Origin: Chromera velia
Lineage: Eukaryota; Sar; Chromeraceae
Assembly: GCA_018398765.1 (NCBI GenBank)
Contig: JAHBMJ010005045.1
Location: 64,001-74,548 of the forward strand
Direction: 5' to 3'
DNA: 10,548 nucleotides
Each line of letters begins with the position of its first letter. The stretch's first letter is position 1. Below the pieces are notes generated by a model that did no database searches, had not been told where the DNA came from, and saw only the letters and a program-made list of their open reading frames with translations. Below, piece by piece: positions 1 through 7,135 of this stretch. The position numbers were made by a program, and so were the translations under genes.

Positions 1-49
1 GGCCTACTGCCAACGGCCCCGGAAAGCGGCCCAGGGAGAAATCCCAACA
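1..49 (-). repeat. 3' LTR, first 49 bp only
   Basis: These bases are identical to 5718-5766, the outer end of the 5' LTR. On the minus strand the LTR begins TGTTGGGATTTC directly after the polypurine tract. The remainder, about 169 bp if the copies are equal in length, lies beyond the window. Confidence 0.9.
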
Positions 50-63
50 ATCACCCCCTGACT
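50..63 (-). promoter_or_regulatory. polypurine tract for plus-strand DNA priming
   Basis: On the minus strand the G-rich stretch AGTCAGGGGGTGAT abuts the start of the 3' LTR, which is where LTR elements keep the RNase H-resistant RNA primer. The pol stop codon TGA (51-53) lies inside it, so coding sequence and priming site overlap. The exact left limit of the primer cannot be set by eye. Confidence 0.65.
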
Positions 64-2087
64 CGAGAGCTACCAAGAGAGTCATTCTTTTGCTTTCCTC
101 TGCATGCCTTCGCAAAATCCAAAACCTTTCTATCTCTTTTCATCTGCTTCTGCACAAACTTGGGAGCTTGACTTCCTCTGTCCCTCTCCATCTTGTACTT
201 TATGTGTCTGTCCGCTCTCTGTTTGTCTGTCTGTACCCACGGTACCTTTGCCTTCAAGGCTCTTAACTCTTGACACGCATACGCCAACAGACTATCCATG
301 CGAGGCTCCCGTCTGGACTGTCCACTTTCTAACTGCTCCATCAGAGGAGCGCTGTCAGTGTAAACCTCAACCTCCAGAGGCTTCATGCAGAGGGCCTTAG
401 CAAGTCGCTTCCATTGAAATGACTGCTTCACGCCATCTACAAGCGCACACAACTCTGCAGAGGTGGAAGAAATCAGTTTTCTTTTAATTCTCTTGCTCTT
501 CCATGCCACGAGATTCGAGAACCTCATGTTCGCGATGCTTTCCTTCTTGTCAACCAGATACGCTTCAAACCCCCCTCTCCCTTCACAGCAAGAAAAAGAA
601 TACGCAGCATCAACAAAGAGAGCAAGCTTCGGATTATCCACTCCGCTAAACTGCAGGCAATCACCCTTCTCACGCACGCGAATCAATGTAAGTAAAGCAG
701 CTACAAGCTTTGAACCAGAAGGGCGAGAATTATAACGAGAGAGCTCGCTGAACAGATATGCAAGATCAGCAGTCATACAACAAACCCAACCAAGCACACC
801 CATCACTTTCTGCATGACACTCACAAGAGATTCGTCTGTCTCCTCTTCTGCTGATGACTCAATGAGTTCAGGAGACAAAGACTTGCGGGGAAGGTCTTCC
901 TTTTGTACAGGGATTGATTCGAGATAAGCTTTCTGCGAGAGAGCAAAGCCTTGCTCTGTTCTCTTCACCTCCATCCCTGTGTAACCCATCTCACCCCCAT
1001 ACTCAAGAATCTCAGGCTCATCCATTTCAAGACGCTTGCGCAGAGGCTCGAGATCACGTACGGGATCATCAGGGAACACAAGCAAATCATCGACATGAAC
1101 AGCCATCACAGCCTTCATGCTTCCTGCCTCCTTCTTCATAAACACGCTTTCAGTCACTTCTTCCCATCCACACTCTCCGGCAATCCGTTTGAAGTGCTGA
1201 CCATAGAGTCGAGGCGCATCTTTCAGACCGTACATCGCACACAGCAATTGACTCACCTCACCAGACGCGAACCCTTCGGGTGACCCCTCAGGAACTCGGC
1301 CTGGCAGCTGCACGAACACATCATCGGAAATCTGTGCAGTCAAAAATGCTGTGTGAACGTCCGACTTTCCTACCTTCCATCCTTTGCTCGAAGCAAACAC
1401 AAAACAGACAAGCAACGCCCACCAGGCTACCGTCCCACTGTAGGTTTCAACGTTCTTTCTGTCATCTTGGAAGCCCTTACACACCAATCTGGCCTTGGGG
1501 ACTCTCTCTCCACCTTTCATCTTCCAGGTTAAAACCCACCGCGTCTTTATCACCCGTCTCCTTGCAAGTACTCGCATACCCCCCACCTTGAGGACCTCAT
1601 TTCTCTGAAAAGTCTTCAGTTCCTCTCTTATGGCTCCATCGTGACTTCCATTTCTCACTTCCTCTTCCGTTGCCATGATATGTCCTTTTCGGGGATTCAC
1701 ATGTGCCATCATGACGTCAATGACTTTCTTATCAACCAACAGACGCGTGACTCTCTTTTCTTTTTCCTTCTTTTCCTTCTCCCTCTTCCTCCCATCGTCC
1801 TGTGCTTCTTGCACTCTTTTATCTTCCTGTGCTACCTGCACTCCCTTCTCTTCTCTGCTGCTGGTTGGCCCACTCTCGCGAGCAAGCAGGCCGGCTGCAG
1901 CGGTTCCGCTATCAGACTTCAGAAGATTCGCCCCAAAGAGAGAATCATCATCAGGGATGTCTGGCAGAACAATCTCTTCCTCCCTCTCTGTCTCTTCAGA
2001 CTCAGCAGCTGGTGCAGCGTCCCGCCCTGACTGCTTTGCCTCTTCCCGCTCACTCTCCACCCCTTGTTGCCGGGCTTGTGCTTCCAG
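51..2087 (-). pseudogene. pol segment: copia reverse transcriptase and RNase H
   Basis: This is the C-terminal part of the polyprotein, open from just after the TAA at 2088-2090 to the TGA at 51-53. Residue numbers here count from the GTG codon at 2058-2060. Residues 1-110 are acidic then Lys/Glu-rich and look like a linker. The copia-type RT (RVT_2) starts near residue 145. It includes KARLVCKGFQD, the first catalytic Asp in KSDVHTAFL (D234), YGLKDAP, and the active-site box HVDD (322-325, bases 1086-1097), where most copia elements have YVDD. RNase H shows D484 in LFVDAAYS, E536 in STSAELCAL, D569 in VYTDS and a late Asp near 617. The segment is intact in itself but has no ATG start and lies downstream of several stops. 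Its family assignment is secure. Confidence 0.92.
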
Positions 2088-2090
2088 TTA

Positions 2091-3353
2091 GCCGGCTGGA
2101 AGACGCGAACCTGCAGCACCCTGAGAGGGAAGAGAAAACGGTGCAGAAACACTTGCTGGCTGACTCCCCACGACGTGCTCCAACTGACGGACAGCTGCAG
2201 TGGAAACACCATCGAAGAAAGTTGCCTGCGCATGAGAAGAAGAGAGGACAGCAACAGGGTCAGCACCCCCCATCGCATTGGCATCGACCTCTCCATCATC
2301 ATCGAAAAAGAAGTCGGAAAAACGATCCACATCATCGGTAGGTGCAGCTGCCGCACCCCCGAACTCTGCGAGGTCAGGGGAAGCATTCAACCCATACCAT
2401 TCAATCAAAGAAACACCACTCGGATGCACACGTAAAGGCTTCCACCCACGTCCATTCTCTGTCTTCACAATCACCATCACGCAAGACTCACTCTCGACAC
2501 CATAAAAAATTCCTTCCTTCCCATGTACAGGCAAGCCAGACGAGGGGAGGGGACGAGGGTCAGTCACCACAACACGATCACCAACAGAGATTGGAGAAAT
2601 GGAACGGGCAGCCTCAGAACCAAACATAAAAGAGTCAGGTGACATACCAGTCGCACTGTACACACACTCATTCAATGCATCGATCACACCATTGAAGAGC
2701 CATTTGCCACAGTAACAAGGCAGATCTAAGTCAGAGAGCAACTTCCAGAGGAGACGTTTGATCGTGCGATTCATTCTCTTTGCCTTCCCTTGCGGCTACG
2801 GTGTATACACAGGGCCTCTCTGATGAACGATGGTCTCCTGGTTACACACATACTCATACTGGCCTTTCTTTTCCCCAATGAATTGTTTTCCGTTATCTGT
2901 ACAGACAATTTGGGGCTTTGCTTTTATTTTCAATTTCTCAGCCAGTCTCTCCCACTTCCGACACCAAGCAGTCAGATGACGGGCAGCCTTTCCTTTCGAG
3001 GGAAGAATCATTTCAGACACATGGCCAGATACAGAATCGACAATCACAGAGGCAAGCTTACCACCAGGCAAGAAAAGCACATCATGAATGATGCGATCAT
3101 TGAATTTTTCCTTTGCCATGCCTTCCTTGCTCTTCTGAGAGATTCTCTTCATGAGTGCATTCACCTCTCTGCATCGACGGCACACGTGTCTAATCTCATC
3201 ATACGCTTTCGTACTTACACGAGAAGCCAGACCTTTCTCCTTCAAAGTCGCATATAGACGACTGCCAGTCGAGTGCCCAAAACGCTTGTGCCACATCAAA
3301 ACTTCTCGCAAACTCATCTGACCTGAAGAAGGGAACTGAAGGCGCCGCGATCT
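2091..3353 (-). pseudogene. pol segment: copia integrase with internal TAG and substituted catalytic residue
   Basis: The segment starts after a TAG at 3354-3356 and ends at a TAA at 2088-2090. The HHCC zinc-binding module (gag_pre-integrs) reads HKRFGH...CRRC at about 3171-3290. The catalytic core has its first Asp in VIVDSVSG (3036-3038) and its second in CTDNGKQF (2895-2897). The conserved YTP motif is followed directly by a TAG (2796-2798) and then by GKAKRMNRT, where copia integrases have G-x-A-E-R-x-N-R-T. The catalytic Glu is therefore Lys here (codon AAG at 2778-2780). A longer C-terminal part follows, with a weakly conserved region around 2400-2560. Both the stop and the substitution should abolish integration. 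Confidence 0.9.
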
Positions 3354-3356
3354 CTA

Positions 3357-4019
3357 CGATCCCAGCGGGTGTGGCGGGCGCTCCCACTGCTCTCCCTCCT
3401 TCAAACTATCTTTCTGCAAAGAAGACAAGCCCCCATACAATGCAGATGCATCTGTCTGACTGTTGGCATCCACATTCAAGAGCACACAAAAGGAGCCATT
3501 CCTCTCATTCACACCTTGCAAAGCCGCACGCCCATGCATATTTAAAACAAGAACACCTTCTCGTTCATGCACACGCGCATGGAACATGCCTCCCCCTTTT
3601 CTAGGGAGTTCAACCTAAAACGGCTGACACACTTTCTGGAGACGTAAACTATTCACAGATAAAAGAGAAAGGGGAACCGACTGGGAAAACGATCCGTCAA
3701 GACGTGCCGTCTCCTCACCGCCATCGACCGTCTCCACTCCGGGGAGCTCTACGGTGACATCCTTGGAGGAACGAGAGATGCCTCTCTCAACCCCCAGAAA
3801 CTCCCTCTCTTCCTCTCTCACCTCCACAACACAAGAAGAGACACCTCGTCCAAAGAAATGCCTACTCGCACCTGAGTCTACCACAGGTGCCTTGCGGAAG
3901 TTGCTGCCTACCCTCAACGCGCACTCCATCTCTTCTCCTTCATCTGCCAACGGCCCGAAGCGATTGCTCATAGCAACGGCTGGAGAAAGGACCACGGCAC
4001 CTGCACACCCCGAGTGTGG
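3357..4019 (-). pseudogene. pol segment: retrotransposon aspartic protease, interrupted
   Basis: The protease matures Gag-Pol. Its active-site motif is visible as VVDSGASRHFF, with the catalytic Asp at 3876-3878, matching the D-S/T-G-A motif of copia proteases. SLLSVNSLRL follows, resembling the usual LLSVxxL segment after the protease core. A TAG at 3615-3617 then interrupts the frame, which continues open in the same frame to the TAG at 3354-3356. A TGA at 4020-4022 separates this segment from the nucleocapsid-like part upstream. Confidence 0.85.
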
Positions 4020-4022
4020 TCA

Positions 4023-4081
4023 CTTCTGACCCTGCTGGCCAGAGCCAAAAGAGCCGGAAGACTGGGATTCTGAGCCCGAAG

Positions 4082-4122
<41 letters not shown>

Positions 4123-4912
4123 GGAGGAGGGGAACCAGACTGTCCAGGAGGAGGGACTCTAGGCTTCCCTGCCGCCTTGTTTCTGCTGCACTTGTTCATG
4201 AAGTGCCCCTTTCGCTAACACCAGTGGCATCTGGGTCTGCGGTCTCCGTTTTCCTTTGCGCGGTTTGCTCTCTCCCTCAGCTTCTCCTTGGTCGGGCCCT
4301 TCCTCTCAAAAGAGGCATACCAGACCATCCACTCCTCAATGACCTCCCACGAGATCTGAGTGAGGTCTGCCACCCTCATGTGAGGATGCTGCTTCTTGAT
4401 GTCGGACAGGAGACCTCTCTGCTGATCAGGCATGAGTGCCTGGATCACCATCTCCTTCTTCTCCTTCACAGTTACCTCCATGTCGATCTCCTCAGCGTCC
4501 ATCGTCAGACGATCGAGACGGTCATCGATCTTTGGCCACAAGAGCTCGGTGTTCTCGGGATAGATCACTCTCCCCTTTCCATCCCTCTTCTGGATGTCCC
4601 AGGGAAAGTGGCGGACGCGTTCTCTAATTGCCAGTTGTTGGGCAAGCAGAGCGGACTCGTACTCCTCAAGCAGCTTGTCAACAACCTGCTCGACAGGGAT
4701 CTTCTTTCCCTTCTTCAGCTTCCTGACATCGGCTTTGAACTGCCGATTGCCGTTGGCGGCGTGGTTGAGGGCGAGAATGATGTTGTCACGCTATTCTTGA
4801 TCCGAGTCGAAGTTGCTCCGCTTGAGGTGTACACGGGTGTACGGGGCCCAAAGATCTGCAAACTCCTGAATGTGCTGCTTCCCCTCAAACTTAGGGACAG
4901 CAGCTATGTCCA
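4023..4912 (-). pseudogene. gag, C-terminal half with zinc knuckle and polyglutamine run
   Basis: This continues the gag frame below the 43-bp duplication. It starts around GKQHIQEFADLW and carries a TAG at 4791-4793. A long charged helical-looking stretch follows (for example LTMDAEEIDMEVTVKEKKEM). At 4188-4229 lies a CCHC zinc knuckle of the form C-x2-C-x4-H-x4-C, the RNA-binding motif of retroelement nucleocapsids. A TAG at 4215-4217 occupies the first residue after its second Cys. Past the knuckle come a Pro-rich piece, 13 consecutive Gln codons and a Ser/Gly-rich tail, ending at the TGA at 4020-4022. Spacing in the knuckle is perfect if the TAG counts as one residue, so this is a point change and not an indel. 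Confidence 0.85.
4083..4121 (-). repeat. (CAG)13 microsatellite coding for polyglutamine
   Basis: Thirteen uninterrupted CAG codons lie in the gag-pol frame between the zinc knuckle and the protease, next to Pro-rich and Ser-rich segments. This region would be a flexible linker. A pure triplet tract is prone to length change. Confidence 0.97.
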
Positions 4913-4955
4913 ATATGCTGCTTCCCCTCAAACTTAGGGACAGCAGCTATGTCCA
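4870..4955 (-). repeat. 43-bp tandem duplication within gag
   Basis: The two units, 4870-4912 and 4913-4955, match at 42 of 43 bases (G at 4872 against A at 4915). Because 43 is not a multiple of 3, the duplication shifts the reading frame between the gag N-terminus and everything downstream. Deleting one unit joins the upstream frame to the downstream one exactly. In the upstream frame, translation runs through the extra unit to a TAG at 4891-4893. Confidence 0.95.
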
Positions 4956-5496
4956 CCTTCTTTCCACGCCCAGACCTGCGGGAACGACGGCGACGTCGGC
5001 GTCTGGAGTGACTCGAGGCAGAACTGCCTAAGTCGGAGAAAGAAGACGAGGGATCTGAAGGAGACGGCGACTTCTCAGTTGAATATGCTGGCCCCTCTGC
5101 AGGCACAAAGGGCGCACGATCCGAGAACGCAGGAGGCTGCGAGAGTCCGAGAGGCGGCGATAAGCCTCCTCGCACCATTGGAGTGTATGCGGGGAGTCCT
5201 CCTGAAGGGGGAGGAGGCAGTCCCCCGGAAGGGGGAGCAGGGAGATCAACCGAGGGAGGACGAATTGGGAGGAACGCCTCCAAGATGACTCCAGCCCGAA
5301 CAAAATTTCCTACTCCAAACTGGTTGGGCAGGGGACGATCTTCATGCTCGGTATCAGTCTGTTCTACTACATGTGGGCGTCGAGCTCCACCCGCCCCTCC
5401 AGAAAGGTATCTCAAAAGAGAAAGGATCTCTGCCTGGCCCTCACGTAATGTAACCACTTCTTGCTCAACCGAAGTAAGACGCGTCCCGTGAGCCAT
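4891..5496 (-). pseudogene. gag, N-terminal half
   Basis: The start chosen is the ATG at 5494-5496, in a strong eukaryotic context (GCCATGG) and 52 bp inside the LTR. The product begins MAHGTRLTSVEQEVVTL. The first 40 residues look like a short amphipathic coiled coil. A Pro-rich stretch follows with repeated PPPSGGLP, then a Ser-rich segment and a very basic SR-like cluster (around 4966-5015) with many consecutive Arg. It reads into GRGKKVDIAAVPKFEGKQHI. There the 43-bp duplication shifts the frame, and translation ends at the TAG at 4891-4893. The N-terminus has no recognisable family. It is called gag from its position between the primer binding site and the zinc knuckle. Confidence 0.8.
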
Positions 5497-5532
5497 GGCG
5501 ACCAGAGAAAAGAAGCAGTGCACTCAAAATAC

Positions 5533-5547
5533 AATCAAGTCTGACCA
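5533..5547 (-). promoter_or_regulatory. candidate tRNA primer binding site
   Basis: One base inside the LTR end, the minus strand reads TGGTCAGACTTGATT. It begins with the TGG that pairs with the CCA end of a tRNA. The implied tRNA 3' end is ...CAAGTCTGACCA, which differs from the initiator-Met end (TGGTATCAGAGC-type site) common in plant copia elements. The tRNA identity is not known. Confidence 0.55.
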
Positions 5548-5548
5548 C

Positions 5549-5766
5549 TGATTAATAAAGATTCCATCATACTTTCAGGTTCATAGGAGAGGCCGTCTGT
5601 CTTGGCTTTAGCCTAAGATATACGCTACGATGGATCGATCAGTTTCTATATGCATTGCTATGCATTGCTACATTGCAACTCTGCATCTCTGTGCATCACG
5701 CCTCTCTATGCGCGCGCGGCCTACTGCCAACGGCCCCGGAAAGCGGCCCAGGGAGAAATCCCAACA
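5549..5766 (-). repeat. 5' LTR, 218 bp
   Basis: The outer end (5766) is fixed by identity with 1-49. The inner end (5549) is inferred from a TG/CA terminus one base from the candidate primer binding site. On the minus strand it begins TGTTGGG and ends TTAATCA. It should carry the promoter of the element. A TATA-like GCATATAGAAAC lies at about 5642-5653 on the minus strand, but this is weak. The GC-rich outer part (5710-5760) contrasts with the rest. Confidence 0.75.
5651..5670 (+). repeat. 10-bp tandem duplication inside the LTR
   Basis: TGCATTGCTA occurs twice in immediate succession, followed by a related CATTGCA. It may be replication slippage or a duplicated promoter element in the LTR. 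Confidence 0.85.
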
Positions 5767-5914
5767 AATCCATATGCTATAGATCATCTTAGAGATTGTC
5801 TCGGATCTATAGTCTCCGATCTTGTGTTGTGAGCCTTTTACGAATGATCTCTCTATAACATATGGCTAGTGGCATGGCCTAGATGATTTTGTTCGACAAA
5901 TTTGATCGATTGAC

Positions 5915-5928
5915 TAGTCGATCGACTA
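5915..5928. repeat. 14-bp perfect palindrome
   Basis: TAGTCGATCGACTA is its own reverse complement. It overlaps a shorter palindrome GACTAGTC (5912-5919). It has no spacer, so it is not a terminator hairpin. It may be a protein binding site or chance in a compositionally simple region. Confidence 0.7.
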
Positions 5929-6115
5929 ATTGACGTGTCAGAAAAGGTCCTGACGCCTACTAAGGCCTGAGGGGTTGGTCTAAAATGCTCCATCTGCATG
6001 CAGGTGTTTGACCGACCTCTTGATAGTGTAAGTCGAGGCCCAACATAAATCTTAATTCTAGTCCTCATCCGTATAAGAACCTAGGCGTGAGACAATATAA
6101 ATAAATATTATTTGA

Positions 6116-6130
6116 TTTTTTTTTTTTTTT
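6116..6130 (+). repeat. T15 homopolymer (A15 on the minus strand)
   Basis: Fifteen T residues are followed by AAAG. On the minus strand this could be the poly(A) relic of a retroposed transcript, or simple slippage. No flanking target site duplication is evident. Confidence 0.9.
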
Positions 6131-6660
6131 AAAGAATCTAGACAAGAACCTATGACGAGCCATACATCATGATGAATCGCATTGATAATAAATGTAAAGA
6201 GACCTAAGAGACGATAAAAGACTTAAACTCAGATTTCGATTTCAGTAGTAATCTTGTCCATTCTTAACATGTATATGCTCTTGTCTAGGTATAATCACTG
6301 CACACTACGTTGGGAGCTACTTAACTAAAGTTTAATCTAAAATTAAATTTATGATTTAATTAACTTTAATTTGCATATAATACGGTATGAATGACTAGAT
6401 GAATGATCTGCGTAAATCTGCCTTAATCTAGGGGTTAACCTTATAGGCTACTTATGGGCTTATACAAGCATTTCTTTCAGAATATAATCTTAAGTTTATA
6501 ACTAAAAAATATCGTTTTTAGGCCTAGAAAAAAAAACTAAGATTTACTCTTTGTATATCAATGTATAATTGATGGTTGGTGCGTCAAATTTCATGAACGG
6601 AATGCAAGTTGACTCAAATCATGTAAGACAACCTACTACTAAACAACCTACTAGACAACC

Positions 6661-7135
6661 CACAGCTAGCGCTTTTTCAAGAGCGCATGACACACACACA
6701 GTAACACACGACTGAAGTCATTTGCAAAAAGGATTCGGGCACTCCGGAAGCAGACACGCAAATACGCAAGATAAACAAACTCTTGCAGAACACACAGCGA
6801 CGGCAGATGTAACCCACAAACCAAGGGGGCCACGTGCTGCCACTTAGCGATTACCTCATTACTCAAAACGTTGCAACGACAAGGAGAGTTCCCCTCTGTC
6901 GGAACGGACACACCGCATCACCTAGTTGTCGAGGACACACAAAAGAAGGGAACCATGCAGCTGCAGAGAAAGAAGAAAAGTTCAGACGATCAATCAAAAA
7001 CGGTCGCTTCAGACGAACAGGAACACCACACCGTTCCCTCGTCACTTCACTCATCGCCTCTCTTGTTCTCTTGTTCTTTCAGTCTCGAGCTGCAAGCCCG
7101 ACGCACGCACGTACTGGCACGGCCTGACGAGACGC
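6661..7135. other. 3' flank of the CPxG-repeat gene, non-coding
   Basis: This is 475 bp between the AT-rich block and the stop codon of the minus-strand gene. It probably contains the 3' untranslated region. No clear AATAAA is seen on the minus strand. The ORFs here are short, overlap in several frames and show no domain. I see no other gene. Confidence 0.55.

Larger units (their letters stand above)
1..5766 (-). mobile_element. Ty1/copia-type LTR retrotransposon, degenerate, 3' LTR truncated by the window edge
   Basis: The element is read right to left: 5' LTR, primer binding site, gag with zinc knuckle, aspartic protease, integrase, reverse transcriptase, RNase H, polypurine tract, start of the 3' LTR. 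Integrase before reverse transcriptase is diagnostic of the copia (Pseudoviridae-like) superfamily as opposed to gypsy. The same 49 bases occur at 1-49 and 5718-5766 in direct orientation and end in the canonical CA/TG dinucleotide. From the gag ATG at 5496 to the terminal TGA at 51-53 is 5446 bp. Subtracting the 43-bp duplication leaves 5403 bp, exactly 1801 codons, so gag and pol were one frame. Seven in-frame stops and the duplication make this copy defective. The target site duplication cannot be tested because the left flank lies outside the window. Confidence 0.93.
5767..6660. other. AT-rich intergenic block without recognisable genes
   Basis: About 0.9 kb of clearly AT-rich sequence lies between two GC-richer regions. 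No ORF longer than about 70 codons is present and none looks coding. No tRNA box pair or rRNA segment was recognised. It contains a T15 run (6116-6130), a 14-bp perfect palindrome (5915-5928), a 10-bp palindrome (5994-6003) and two 11-bp direct repeats of ACAACCTACTA (6628-6638 and 6643-6653). The bases next to the LTR (5767-5771, AATCC) would be one half of the target site duplication. The sequence is probably intergenic spacer, possibly with remains of an older insertion. Confidence 0.7.

Noticed and set aside
1919-2386. 155-codon minus-strand ORF overlapping the integrase/RT junction
   Set aside because: It is in a different frame from pol. The pol frame carries coherent sequence across the same span, and this product is Ser/Leu-rich without motifs.
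4203-4937. 244-codon plus-strand ORF opposite gag
   Set aside because: It is antisense to the retroelement gag. It appears long only because gag lacks the complementary stop words. It has no recognised domain.
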